Assembly (NCBI GenBank): GCA_963810195.1
Contig: CAWEMO010000002.1
Location: 496,001 to 560,000 of the forward strand
Source of the DNA: Chersky-840 sp963810195
GTDB taxonomy: Bacteria > Actinomycetota > Acidimicrobiia > Acidimicrobiales > UBA8190
Length of the DNA stretch: 64,000 nt
Direction: 5' to 3'
Shown here: in pieces, positions 50,446 through 59,901 of the stretch
How positions within the stretch are numbered: position 1 is the stretch's first letter
How the letters are laid out: each line of letters opens with the position of its first letter
Translations under genes and position numbers: made by a program
Notes under the pieces: model-generated
Told to the model about the DNA's origin: nothing
Database searches by the model: none
The model's input: the letters and a program-made list of their open reading frames with translations, nothing else

Positions 50446-51333
50446 ATGGACCTCGTGACGTTGGCGACAGGTCTGGACATCAGGGCGGTCTCCCCGAACA
50501 TCGGGGCCGAGGTGTGGGGACTGGACCTCAGCCACCCCCTGGGCGACGAGGTGGTCGCGGAGGTGCGTGCTGCGCTGTGCCGGCACCTCGTGCTGTTCTT
50601 CCCCGACCAGGACCTGGCCCCCGAGGTGCAGGCCGACTTCGCCCGGCAGTTCGGCGAAGTGACGCCGGCGCACCCGGTGATCCCGTCGCTCGAGGGGAAC
50701 CCCGAGGTCCTGCCCATCGACGGGCGTGAGGACCGCGCCTCGTGGTGGCACACCGACGTCACGTTCCTGCAGACCCCGCCTCTGGGGTCGATCCTCCACA
50801 TGCGCGAGGCACCCACGGTCGGGGGCGACACCATGTGGGTGAGCCTCCAGGCCGCCTACGACGCGCTGGCGGCTCCGGTCCGCTCCCTGTGCGACCAGCT
50901 GATCGCGTGGCATCACGACCCGTGGTTCGCCGCCGACGTGGAGGCGAAGGGCGGCTACGAGTGGGACGGCCGCCACCACGAGAAGCTCTTCCCGGTCTCG
51001 CATCCCGTGGTGCGGACCCACCCCGAGACGGGGCGCAACGGCCTGTTCGTCAATTCCCAATTCACGCGGTTCCTCGAGGGCGTCTCGCCCCTGGAGAGCA
51101 CCGCGCTGCTCGATATGCTCTACCGGCACTGCCAGCGCCCCGAGTTCAGCTGCCGCTACCGCTGGAAGGCCGGAGCCGTGGCGTTCTGGGACAACCGGGC
51201 CACGCTGCACTATGCCCTCGACGACTACGGCGATGCCCTGCGCATCGCCCACCGGGTCACCTTGCGCGGTGACCGGCCTTACGGACCGGCTCGTCCTCTC
51301 CGGCCCGCCGCCGGGGCCGCCTCCATCGCCTGA
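50446..51333 (+). CDS. TauD/TfdA-family Fe(II)/2-oxoglutarate dioxygenase
   Basis: 295-residue dioxygenase. Seen: IGAEVWGLDLSHPL at the start, the iron-binding HxD in SWWHTDVTFLQTPP, GGDTMWVSLQAAYDAL, HPETGRNGLFVNSQFTRFLEG, and the distal His/Arg of WDNRATLHYALDDYGDALRIAHRVTLRG (in part). The family hydroxylates taurine, alkyl sulfates, phenoxyacetates and similar acids. It sits between the binding-protein gene and the transporter genes, in the opposite direction, so the imported compound could be its substrate. Confidence 0.9.
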   Translation: MDLVTLATGLDIRAVSPNIGAEVWGLDLSHPLGDEVVAEVRAALCRHLVLFFPDQDLAPEVQADFARQFGEVTPAHPVIPSLEGNPEVLPIDGREDRASWWHTDVTFLQTPPLGSILHMREAPTVGGDTMWVSLQAAYDALAAPVRSLCDQLIAWHHDPWFAADVEAKGGYEWDGRHHEKLFPVSHPVVRTHPETGRNGLFVNSQFTRFLEGVSPLESTALLDMLYRHCQRPEFSCRYRWKAGAVAFWDNRATLHYALDDYGDALRIAHRVTLRGDRPYGPARPLRPAAGAASIA

Positions 51334-51362
51334 GCGCGGCGTCGGCGTCGACCGCGGTCCCG

Positions 51363-52190
51363 TCAGACCGCGCCGCCGGGGCCGGGACCCGCACCGGCAC
51401 CGGGGCCGGGACCCGCGGCGGCACCAGTGCGCGTAGGACCGGTCACGTTCAAAGCCGCGTCGCTTGCTCCGAGGTAGGCGGCAAGCGCGCGAGGATCCTC
51501 CCGTACGACGTCGGGCGTGCCTGATACCACCACGCTCCCGGTCTGCATGACGACGACGGTCGAGCAGACCTCGAACACGAGCGGGACGTCGTGCTCGACG
51601 AGAAGGATCGTCGACCCCGTCACCTCCTGCAGCCGCTGCAGCAGGGGGATGAACGCCTCGGCCTCGCGCTGGGCGATCCCCGCGGTGGGCTCGTCGAGCA
51701 GGAGGAGCCTCGGGCCGGCCAGGACGATCGACGCCAGGTCGACAACCCGGCGCGTGCCCGTCGAGAGGTGCCCCGTCAGGTGATAGCGGAATCGCTCGAG
51801 TCCGAACGAGGCGATGACCCGGTTGACGGCGCGCCGCTTGTCGCGCTCGGTGCGTCGAGCCCACGGGAGCTGCAAGGTTGTCGACAGGACGCTCACGGGC
51901 CGGCGGGCGTCCTCGCAGAGCAGGAGCGTGTCCTCCACCGAGAGCTCGGGGTAGAGCCGACAGTCCTGGAACGAGCGCACGATGCCGAGCCGGGCCCGCT
52001 CCTCGGGGAGGTAGTCGCCGAGGTCCTCGCCGTCGAGAAGGAGGGAGCCCTCCGTCGGCGCGACCAGGCCCGAGACGGTGTCGAGGAGCGTGGTCTTGCC
52101 GGACCCGTTCGGCCCGATGAGCCCGACGATCGTCCTCGGTTCGACGGTCACGCTCACGTTGTCGACGGCCCGCAACCCTCCGAAAGACAC
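51363..52190 (-). CDS. LivG-type ABC transporter ATPase
   Basis: Walker A GPNGSGKTTLLD, signature LSTGTRRVVDLAS, Walker B RLLLLDEPTAG and switch LVEHD are all present, with a Gly/Ala/Pro-rich tail of about 25 residues. GTG 52190 is the only standard start, but it would cut off the first strand: LEVRELVVSFGG begins about 12 codons upstream. The frame is open to a TGA at 52365-52367, the stop of the permease gene in the same frame. Those 58 codons contain no ATG, GTG or TTG. It therefore uses a rare start (CTG or ATT), or was joined to the permease. Confidence 0.82.
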   Translation of the reverse strand: MSFGGLRAVDNVSVTVEPRTIVGLIGPNGSGKTTLLDTVSGLVAPTEGSLLLDGEDLGDYLPEERARLGIVRSFQDCRLYPELSVEDTLLLCEDARRPVSVLSTTLQLPWARRTERDKRRAVNRVIASFGLERFRYHLTGHLSTGTRRVVDLASIVLAGPRLLLLDEPTAGIAQREAEAFIPLLQRLQEVTGSTILLVEHDVPLVFEVCSTVVVMQTGSVVVSGTPDVVREDPRALAAYLGASDAALNVTGPTRTGAAAGPGPGAGAGPGPGGAV

Positions 52191-52364
52191 GACCAGTTCC
52201 CGTACCTCGAGACGGGCGGGGCCTTCCCTGCGAATCTCCTCGTCGGGGGGCCTCGACGTTCCGTCGGCGTCGGTGAAGGTGCCGGCGTCGGTGAGCGAGC
52301 CATCGTCACCGGGGGAAGGCGCGCCGGCCAGATCGTCAGGGTCGGCCGCGTTCGCGTCGACGCC

Positions 52365-54416
52365 TCACGAGATCACCTCGGCGACGGCCCCCGCCTCGGT
52401 CGAGGGGCCCGCGCCACCGTCGGCTCCGGTTCCGGCCCCGGTCTCGGGCTTGGCCGTGGGCGTCCGCCCGCCCCGGCGCGCCTGCAGGCGTTCGACCCCG
52501 GCGGTGGCAAGGTCGCCGAGCTGGTGCATGACCTGGGCCATGCCGCCCGGCAGGTACAAGATGAACGCCATGAGCCCGATCCCGCTGGTGAGGATCTGGA
52601 TGGACGTCGTCGACCCGAAGATCGCCGGGAGCCCGACGAGGTAGAGCGCACCGAGAACGGCACCGGGCACCGAGTCCAGGCCTCCGATCACCACCATCGA
52701 CACGACCAGCAGCGAGACCGTGGGGTCGAAGGTGTCGGTGCTGAAGCGCTCCGTGGCGAAGGCGAGGCACACGCCCGCGTAGCCGGCCATAAACCCCGAC
52801 AACGCGAACGCCATGAGCTTGGTGCGCACCACCGCGATCCCCGCCGCGCCGGCAGCGATCTCGTTGTCCCGTACCGAGATGAGGCGTCGGCCGATGCCGC
52901 GGTCACGCCACAACCGCACCATCAGGATCGAGATGACCAGCACGGCCAGGGAGAACCACGCGAAGGCCCGTTCCGAGGTCAGCCCGAGCCCGAACAGCGT
53001 AGGGCGCGAGATCAAGGTGGACTCGGGATCGGGAAGGCCCGAGCAGATGGTCCGGTGCAGCAATGGCACGGTCCAGCATGACGTCGCCAGCACCGACGTC
53101 TGCATGAAGAGGGCGAACCCGAGCGTGCTGACGGCGAGGTACAAGCCGCGGATGCGCAGGGCCGTGAGCCCCACGAGCACGGACACGACGGCCGTCGCCG
53201 CCCCGGCCAGGAGGAGCAGCAGCACGAGGGGGACGCTGCCTCCGAGGTGGGCGGTGATGTCCGCACCGACGGCGACCAACCCGAACTGCCCCAGCGAGAC
53301 CTGTCCCGCCCATCCGGTGAGGACCGTCAGCGACAGGGCGATCACGCCGTAGATGCAGATCTGGGACATGAGGAACGTGCGGTCCACGCTCAGCACGAGA
53401 GGCAGGAGCGCGGCGACGACCACGGTCAGGAGCACGCCCGACGTGCCCACCCGCTTGCGCAGCCCGGCTGCGGATTGTCGGAAGGCGAGGGTCCCCGTCG
53501 TCCACGAAGTCCGTTCCGCGGTGCGCGAGCCCCGCTGCAGCGACGCGGCCCGGACGAGCAGAGCCAGCTGCAGCAACACGAAGAGGATCAGCTCCACCGT
53601 GGCCGACCCCGAGGACGGGTTCGTGATGTTCCACTGGAGCAGGTCCTGCACGATGCCCACGCCGATGCCCGCCGCGAAGGCGACGGGCAGGCTCACCATG
53701 GCGCCGAGCAGCGCGGCGAGCAGCGCCAGCAGGAGGAGCCCGGGGGAGAGGACCTCGGTCAGGGTGCTCGTCTGGGTCGGGGAGGCGAGCATGGCGGTGA
53801 TGGCCGACAGCGCTCCGGCCAGGGTCCACGCCACGGTCGACGTGCGCCGGACCCACACGCCGGACAATCGGGCCGACTCGCTGTTCTCGGCCGAGGCTCG
53901 CATGGCGAGTCCCCACGGTGAGAAGCGGATGAAGGCGGCGAGGCCGAGGGCCACGATCGGAGCCGCGATCAGCGTGATGACCTCGCCCGGCGGGAAGAGG
54001 AAGGTCCCGATGTGGAACGACCAGTCGACGGGGACCGGGAAGGCGCGGAAGAGCTGCTTGGGTCGGATGAAGGGCAGCAGGGTCAGGAGATAGAGGACCT
54101 GGGACAGGCCGATGGTGGCCACCATCACCATGACCCGAGGGCGGTTGAACAGGCGGCGCAGCACGAGCTCCGACAGCGCCCCCGCCCCCGCCGCCACCGC
54201 CAGGGCGGCGACGAGCGCGGCCCAGTAGTTGATCCCGAAGTCGTAGTACAGCTTGACCATGAAGACGGCGGCCACCACGCCGAGCTGGCCCTGGGCGAAG
54301 TTGACCACCCTGCTGGTGCGGTAGATCAACACCAGTCCCACCGCCAGCAGCCCGTAGTTGAGCCCGAGGATGGCCCCCTCGAGCACGACCGACGACGGGA
54401 TCGACACCGCGATCAC
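52365..54416 (-). CDS. fused LivH-LivM permease
   Basis: 683-residue membrane protein joining both Liv-type permease halves. The LivH half (about 1-300) has LNYGLLAVGLVLIYRTSRVVNFAQGQLG and MRASAENSESARLSGV. The LivM half (about 330-630) has IYGVIALSLTVLTGWAGQVSLGQFGLVAVGA (in part), RGLYLAVSTLGFAL, and the EAA-like GIGRRLISVRDNEIAAGAAGI. A disordered acidic tail of about 45 residues ends in VAEVIS. The GTG at 54416 overlaps the upstream stop (GTGA). Each half would normally be a separate gene. Confidence 0.9.
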   Translation of the reverse strand: MIAVSIPSSVVLEGAILGLNYGLLAVGLVLIYRTSRVVNFAQGQLGVVAAVFMVKLYYDFGINYWAALVAALAVAAGAGALSELVLRRLFNRPRVMVMVATIGLSQVLYLLTLLPFIRPKQLFRAFPVPVDWSFHIGTFLFPPGEVITLIAAPIVALGLAAFIRFSPWGLAMRASAENSESARLSGVWVRRTSTVAWTLAGALSAITAMLASPTQTSTLTEVLSPGLLLLALLAALLGAMVSLPVAFAAGIGVGIVQDLLQWNITNPSSGSATVELILFVLLQLALLVRAASLQRGSRTAERTSWTTGTLAFRQSAAGLRKRVGTSGVLLTVVVAALLPLVLSVDRTFLMSQICIYGVIALSLTVLTGWAGQVSLGQFGLVAVGADITAHLGGSVPLVLLLLLAGAATAVVSVLVGLTALRIRGLYLAVSTLGFALFMQTSVLATSCWTVPLLHRTICSGLPDPESTLISRPTLFGLGLTSERAFAWFSLAVLVISILMVRLWRDRGIGRRLISVRDNEIAAGAAGIAVVRTKLMAFALSGFMAGYAGVCLAFATERFSTDTFDPTVSLLVVSMVVIGGLDSVPGAVLGALYLVGLPAIFGSTTSIQILTSGIGLMAFILYLPGGMAQVMHQLGDLATAGVERLQARRGGRTPTAKPETGAGTGADGGAGPSTEAGAVAEVIS

Positions 54417-56866
54417 TCGCGGCCCCCTTGTCCCCCCGGCTTGGGGCCGGCCCCCGGCCCGGTGCCCGGTGCGGGCCCGCCCAGCCACAGGCCGTCGGAG
54501 CCGGCGGCGGGCCCGGGCGGATCCGCCCCGGGGTTCGTCCTTCCGCTCGTCCTGCCCGTACCGTCGCCGTCACCGTTCGCAGCCGCGTGCGCAGGCCCGT
54601 GCGCAGCCCCGTTGCCCAAGGTAGAGCCCACGCCGCCGAGGAAGACGGGACGCAGAAGGTCGTCGCGCCCTAAGAGCTCCGAGATCGAGCCGTCGAAGCG
54701 GACCTCGCCGCGCTCGAGGAAGAAGGCGTGCTCCGCCAGGGTCATGGCGCGGTTGACGCTCTGTTCCACCAGGACCACGGTGGCCCCCTCCGCGTTCACC
54801 CGACGCACGATGTCCATCAGGCGCTCCACGGTCATCGGGGCGAGCCCGAAGGCGAGCTCGTCGATCATGAGGAGGCGGGGCTTGGTCATCATGACCCGGG
54901 CCAGTGCCAGCATCTGCTGCTCACCGCCCGACAGCGTGCCCGCCGGCTGGTCGAGGCGGGGCTCGAGCTCGGGGAAGACGCCGACGGCCTCGTCGAGGGC
55001 GATCCTGGCCCGGGAGGCGTCGCGCCGGAAGGAGTGCTCCCCGATGCGGAGGTTCTCCCGCACGGTCAAGCCCGGGAACGTCATCTTCCCCCCCACGAGC
55101 AGTGCCGCGCCGAGGTCGATGATCTGCTCGGGCTCGAGGTAGGTGCAGTTGGTGCCGAAAACGCGGATGACGCCGCGGTGGGGGTGGTCGAGCCCGGCCA
55201 CGGCCCGGAGCAGGGTGCTCTTCCCCGCGCCGTTGGTGCCGAGCAACGCCACGATGTCGCCCTCGGGGACCTCCAGGTTCACGTCGAACAGGACCTGCTG
55301 GGTCCCGTAGAAGAAGTCCATGTTGTGGATCTGCAGCGCGGGGATCTCGCCACCCGATTGACGGCGCTTGCCCTCGGCGTAGCGCTCCAGGACGTCCTCG
55401 ATGACGAGGGTGATGTCGCGGCGGACGAAGCGTGACCCGACGACGAGCAGCAGGCCGCCCAGGGCGCACACCGGTCCGATGAACGTGAGGGCGGTCGTCA
55501 CGTTGCTGGCGTCGCTGATGGCACCCAGGATGATGCCGCCGGCGAAGCCGCCGAAGACCGCCGAGTACACGCCGAACATGGCGAAGCAGATGGAGCGCAT
55601 CTCGGGTGGGGCGGTTGCGGCCAGCGTCTGGAAGATGGCGATGGCGATGGGAGCTACCGCGGCGTTGGCGAGAAGCTGGAACGCCACCACCAACCAGAGC
55701 TTGGGCATGTAGAGCGAAACGGTGAAGAGGGTGCCGTAGATCGTGATGCAGATCCCGGCCAGGATGAGCGGAGCCTGCGGAGCGCGCCGGAACAGCCGGT
55801 CCCCGACCGTGTACGCCAGGGGCAGCCCGAGGAAGGCGGCCAGCCCGATGATCGAGTAGATGTCGCTGCGTTCCGCGGTCCCGTGGCTCCCGGTGAGATG
55901 CCAGACCCGGACGAAGTAGAGGTTGCCGAACAGCGATGCGCTGACGCCGACGAATCCCAACACTGCCACCGCGACGAGCTCGTAGTACAGGGAGCGGATG
56001 CGCAGAAGGCGCGTCACGGCCGGGCCCAGCAGGACGCGCGGGGCGTGCTCCTGCTCCGACTGCACGTCCATGCCGGCGGCCTTGAGGATGTGACTCGACT
56101 CGTTGGTGCCCTTGTCCGGCTCCCGGAGGGTGAAGAGCATGAGGGCGATCGGGATGCCGGCGGCTCCCACCACGAGGCCCCACCGCCAGTTGTGGGTGTA
56201 GGCGACGATGTACCCGAAGATGAGGATGCCCAGGGTCTGGGCGATGGGGTCGGCCAGGTAGTGCCAGCTGAAGACCCGGCTGCGGCCCTCGGTCGGGTAG
56301 GCGTCGGAGAGATAGGAGTTGTGGACCGTGTTGTTGACGGCGCTGCCCACCGCGGCGAGCAGGTAGAGCACGACGAACCACCACACGTTGGGCGACAGCG
56401 CCATGAGCGGCGCTAGGACGGCGAAGACGAGAAGGGCCACGCCCGATACCACCTTACGGCTGCCCCGGTCCGCCCAGAGCCCGAGCGGTACGGCCCACAG
56501 CAGCTGGGCCACCGAGGCCACGAAGGCCACCGCCCCCAGGCCGCTGTCGCTGAGGTGGAACGACTTCTCGAGGTTGTTGCCGACCAGGTTGATGCCGTTG
56601 CCGAACATGCTCGGGACGATGGCGGCCAGCGTGAGCAGGACGAGGGGTGTGTACCCCGAGGCGCGCAGGATCCCCCGCAGGGGCGGGGGCTTCCCCTCGC
56701 CGACTCCCGGCATGAGCGCCACGTCGGCCACTGCCTCTTTGTGGCGGCTCTTGCTTATGGCCTCCTGGAGCAGCTCGTCAGGGACCGTGAAGCTGAACAG
56801 CGGCTCGTCGCCCCTGTAGAGCTCCGCCGCACCTTCTCCGACGAGTTGGTCCCCCGTTGCCGGCAT
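54413..56866 (-). CDS. MFS transporter fused to a LivF-type ABC ATPase
   Basis: 817-residue fusion. Residues about 70-495 form a 12-helix MFS permease (VGNNLEKSFHLSDSGLGAVAFVASVAQLLWAVPLGLWADRGSRKVVSG, in part; NNTVHNSYLSDAYPTEGRSRVFSWHYLADP). Residues about 510-740 form a complete LivF-like ATPase: Walker A LLGTNGAGKSTLLRAVAG (about 543), signature LSGGEQQMLALARVMM, Walker B RLLMIDELAFGL and switch VVLVEQS. A Gly/Pro/Asn-rich tail of about 70 residues follows. It is the only LivF in the locus. The frame is continuous with no weak junction, so the fusion is real in this sequence. It heads the operon with LivHM and LivG. Confidence 0.92.
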   Translation of the reverse strand: MPATGDQLVGEGAAELYRGDEPLFSFTVPDELLQEAISKSRHKEAVADVALMPGVGEGKPPPLRGILRASGYTPLVLLTLAAIVPSMFGNGINLVGNNLEKSFHLSDSGLGAVAFVASVAQLLWAVPLGLWADRGSRKVVSGVALLVFAVLAPLMALSPNVWWFVVLYLLAAVGSAVNNTVHNSYLSDAYPTEGRSRVFSWHYLADPIAQTLGILIFGYIVAYTHNWRWGLVVGAAGIPIALMLFTLREPDKGTNESSHILKAAGMDVQSEQEHAPRVLLGPAVTRLLRIRSLYYELVAVAVLGFVGVSASLFGNLYFVRVWHLTGSHGTAERSDIYSIIGLAAFLGLPLAYTVGDRLFRRAPQAPLILAGICITIYGTLFTVSLYMPKLWLVVAFQLLANAAVAPIAIAIFQTLAATAPPEMRSICFAMFGVYSAVFGGFAGGIILGAISDASNVTTALTFIGPVCALGGLLLVVGSRFVRRDITLVIEDVLERYAEGKRRQSGGEIPALQIHNMDFFYGTQQVLFDVNLEVPEGDIVALLGTNGAGKSTLLRAVAGLDHPHRGVIRVFGTNCTYLEPEQIIDLGAALLVGGKMTFPGLTVRENLRIGEHSFRRDASRARIALDEAVGVFPELEPRLDQPAGTLSGGEQQMLALARVMMTKPRLLMIDELAFGLAPMTVERLMDIVRRVNAEGATVVLVEQSVNRAMTLAEHAFFLERGEVRFDGSISELLGRDDLLRPVFLGGVGSTLGNGAAHGPAHAAANGDGDGTGRTSGRTNPGADPPGPAAGSDGLWLGGPAPGTGPGAGPKPGGQGGRE

Positions 56867-56958
56867 TGCAACACGCTAATCCCTGACGCCATCGTCAGAC
56901 ATTCGTCGGGAGAGCGTCCGCCATGGCGGCCCCGGGGGCAGGTGCGCCGGTGGGATGA

Positions 56959-58287
56959 TCAGGAAGCGGCGGCGGAGGCGACCGTGAGCGGCCCGAAGGG
57001 GAGGACACCGAGTCGGGGGTGACGTCTCCCTCCGAGGCCGCGCTCGGCGGTGTCGAGGGCCTCGGCCACGGCGTCGTTCACGTCGTCGACCGGTCGGAGA
57101 AACGCGGTGCGAACCTCGTCGTCGGTCAGTCCCTGACTGTGGAGCCACACCTCGGCATGGTGCAGGACCCGGCCGAGGACCTGGGCCTGCCAGCGGTCCG
57201 TCTCGGAGGGCCCGTCCACGCCGCCGAGCGCGTCGGGGCTCGGCGCGCCGGCCAGCAGGCGCGCGAACGCACCCCCCTCCGGCGTGCCGTCCGCGCATTC
57301 GGCCGCCATCACGATGGTCCCGCCGGCCCGGACGACGCGTTCGGCTGCAGCCATGCCCTTCACCGCCTGGTACAGGTTGCGGTCCAGGGGGTAGCCGCCG
57401 TTGGTGGTGAGGACGACGTCGAGGGGAGCGCCCACCGACTGCACCGATGTCCGCTCGACGAACCCGCAGGCCGCCGCATGTCCGGCCGGCAAGGAGCCGG
57501 CGAAGACGGCGGTGAGCTCACGCCGTTGATTGATGGCGACGTCGAGAGAGATCGTCGGAGGCGCCAGCGCGACGGCGGCCCGCACGAAATCGTGGACGGG
57601 GTTCCCTTCGGTGACGAGCCAGGTGGCGCGAGGATCCGCGATCCGGCTCGGGCTGTGCGCCTCGAGGATGGTCTCGAGCGCGGCCAGGCCCGGGCACGCG
57701 CCCTTGGGTCCGCCACTGAAGCCGGCGAAGAAGTGCGGTTCGACGAATCCCGTCAGGATGCGCACGTCGGCTGCGACGTAGCGTCGGTCGATCCGCACCG
57801 CAGTCCCGTCGACGCGGCCGACCTCGACGTGATCGGTATCGTCGGCGCGGTGTTGATGGATCGCGTACCGGGTGGCGATGTCGGGGCCGACGAGCTCGAC
57901 CATCTCGTCGTGGGTGCCCTGGCGATGGGTTCCCGTGGCACACAACAGCTCCACGCGTTCGGGGCCGGCCCCCAGTCGTTCCAGTTCGGCGAGCAACGGC
58001 GGGAGCACCGTCCGGTTGGGCATGGGCCTGGTGAGATCGGGGAAGACCACCGCCACCCTCGGGCTGCCTCGTCCTGACCCCGATCCGCCGTTGCGCGCCG
58101 ACCTTCTGGCGACGGATGCGACGAGCTCGGAGAGTGGAGGGCCTTCGACCGGCGCCCGCAGCGCCTCGATCACGGCGTTGGCCTGATCCGGCAGGCCGGG
58201 CAGATCCGTGGCGGTCACGACCACGGCGTCATCGGGGACCCGGACCACGATCCCGTTCCGGCCGTATGCGAGGCGCACGTCTTTCAT
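56959..58287 (-). CDS. larA: LarA-like nickel-pincer racemase/epimerase
   Basis: 442-residue protein of the lactate racemase family (DUF2088 plus C-terminal domain). Seen: VAVVFPDLTRPMPNRTVLPPLLAELERLG (in part), LLCATGTHRQGTHDEM, and the cofactor-lysine loop LTGFVEPHFFAGFSGGPKGACPGLAALETI (in part). Relatives racemise lactate, malate, gluconate-type or other 2-hydroxyacids with the NPN cofactor. No larB, larC or larE is in the window, so the cofactor must be made elsewhere. It is the last gene of an operon with FGGY kinase, aldolase and dehydrogenase genes. Confidence 0.85.
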   Translation of the reverse strand: MKDVRLAYGRNGIVVRVPDDAVVVTATDLPGLPDQANAVIEALRAPVEGPPLSELVASVARRSARNGGSGSGRGSPRVAVVFPDLTRPMPNRTVLPPLLAELERLGAGPERVELLCATGTHRQGTHDEMVELVGPDIATRYAIHQHRADDTDHVEVGRVDGTAVRIDRRYVAADVRILTGFVEPHFFAGFSGGPKGACPGLAALETILEAHSPSRIADPRATWLVTEGNPVHDFVRAAVALAPPTISLDVAINQRRELTAVFAGSLPAGHAAACGFVERTSVQSVGAPLDVVLTTNGGYPLDRNLYQAVKGMAAAERVVRAGGTIVMAAECADGTPEGGAFARLLAGAPSPDALGGVDGPSETDRWQAQVLGRVLHHAEVWLHSQGLTDDEVRTAFLRPVDDVNDAVAEALDTAERGLGGRRHPRLGVLPFGPLTVASAAAS

Positions 58288-58326
58288 CTCGTCAACTCGT
58301 CTTCTTCTGTCGTGCTCGTGATCCCA

Positions 58327-59901
58327 TCATCCGCCGAGCTCGATCACGGCCGCCGCCGCGGCGTCGACCGTCGGTCTCAATGTGTCGTAGCGCGCCTGCA
58401 TCGACGCATCCGGCGGTATCTCGGTGTCGACGGGGTTCACGCGCTCGAGATAGAGGTCCAGGCTGCGGTCGGGTCCGCTCTCCTCGGCCGGCTCGACAGT
58501 CCCGACACCGGGCCCGGACGCGGCCTCCGCTCTCCGTCCGAGACCGGCTCCGGTCGCCTTGGCCACGACCATCGCGGCTCCCGCTGACGCCGCTTCTCCC
58601 GAGCGTCTTCGACGCGCCGGCAGCCCCGTGACCGCGGTCAGGACCGCCGTCCACACGGCGAGGTTGGCTCCGCCTCCGCCCAGGACGAGGCCCTCCGGTG
58701 GGGCCGCGCCGGGGCGTGCGTCGGTGACCGATTCCAAACACCGCTCGACGTCCCATGCCACCGACTCGACGACGGCACGTGCCAGGTCACCGATGTCGTG
58801 GTCGAACGACAGTCCCAACACGGCCCCGCGGGCGGTGTCGCGCCACCACGGTGCCCGCGCCCCACCCAGCCAGGGGAGCGCGATGACCCCGCGCGCCCCG
58901 GGCGGGCTCGAGCCGGCGCGCCGCATGAGGGAGGTGGCGTCGAGGCCTGCCAGCTGTGCCAGCCAGTCGACGAGGGATCCGGCGGCCGACAGGCCGCCCT
59001 CGAGCAGCCACCCGCCGAGGGCCCCCCGCGTGACGATCACCGAATGGGGAGGTTCCAGGTGGCGGACGCGGACCGGAACCGACACGTTCGCGGTCGTGCC
59101 CCACGACACCATGGGCCAGGTCTCCGAAGAGCCCGCCCCGAGGACCTCGCAGGCGCGATCGCCGGCGCCGATCACGACGGGAATGCCGGGAGGCAGGCCG
59201 AGCTCAGCGGCAGGTCCGTCGAGCAGGCCGCCCACCGTGGTGTCCGACCGCACGGCATCGGGCAACAGATCGGCGACCGCGTCGACGAGGCCGGGGAGCA
59301 GAGGGCCGAGACCATCGTCGTCGGACATCTCGAACAGGCCTGTCGCCGAAGCCAGGGTGTGGTCGGTGGTCACTTCGCCGGTGAGCCGCCACGCGACCAG
59401 GTCTCGTGGTGCGAGAAGCCAACGTGCCGCCCGCAGCGTCCGGGGGTCGTGGTGCTCGAGCCATGCGATCTTGGCCGCCACGGATCCGGCGTCGAGCACC
59501 ACACCGGTGCGGCTCCGCACCACGTCGGCTCCGTCGTCTCCGTCGTCTCCGAACGGTGCGGCCAGGGCGACGGCCTCCCCGGCGGCACGGCGGTCCGACC
59601 ACACGAGCGCGGGCCCGAGCGGGGTGGCGTCGGCCGCCACCGGCACGAAGGTCTGACGGGCCGCCGCGAACCCGACGGCCCCGACCCCGCCGAACACAAC
59701 CGCGGCCCGCGCGCCGAGATCGGACCGGGCCGCCTGACACGCGCCGACCACCGAAGGCCACCACGTCCCGGCGTCCTGCTCCACGCGGTTGCCGGCCGAG
59801 TACGTGCAGCGGAGCGCGCTCCGTCCCACCGCCACCGGACCGGCATCGCCCCACACCACCACCTTCGTGACGCTGGTGCCGAGGTCGATGGTGAGGATCA
59901 C
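58327..59901 (-). CDS. FGGY-family carbohydrate kinase
   Basis: 524-residue sugar kinase of the xylulokinase/gluconokinase type. Seen: ILTIDLGTSVTKVVVW (phosphate 1), ALVWSDRRAAGEAV, VVIGAGDRACEVLGAGS (phosphate 2) and GLVLGGGGANLAVWTAVLTAVTGLPA (adenosine). ATG 59901 overlaps the aldolase stop by 3 bp. With an aldolase and an epimerase next door, it probably phosphorylates a keto sugar or sugar acid. Confidence 0.88.
   Translation of the reverse strand: MILTIDLGTSVTKVVVWGDAGPVAVGRSALRCTYSAGNRVEQDAGTWWPSVVGACQAARSDLGARAAVVFGGVGAVGFAAARQTFVPVAADATPLGPALVWSDRRAAGEAVALAAPFGDDGDDGADVVRSRTGVVLDAGSVAAKIAWLEHHDPRTLRAARWLLAPRDLVAWRLTGEVTTDHTLASATGLFEMSDDDGLGPLLPGLVDAVADLLPDAVRSDTTVGGLLDGPAAELGLPPGIPVVIGAGDRACEVLGAGSSETWPMVSWGTTANVSVPVRVRHLEPPHSVIVTRGALGGWLLEGGLSAAGSLVDWLAQLAGLDATSLMRRAGSSPPGARGVIALPWLGGARAPWWRDTARGAVLGLSFDHDIGDLARAVVESVAWDVERCLESVTDARPGAAPPEGLVLGGGGANLAVWTAVLTAVTGLPARRRRSGEAASAGAAMVVAKATGAGLGRRAEAASGPGVGTVEPAEESGPDRSLDLYLERVNPVDTEIPPDASMQARYDTLRPTVDAAAAAVIELGG

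Noticed and set aside
48509..56866. Simple branched-chain amino acid (Liv) transporter operon
   Set aside because: The gene families fit, but the MFS fusion, the TauD and esterase neighbours and the lack of any link to the ilv/leu genes make the substrate uncertain, so no livFGHMK symbols were assigned.
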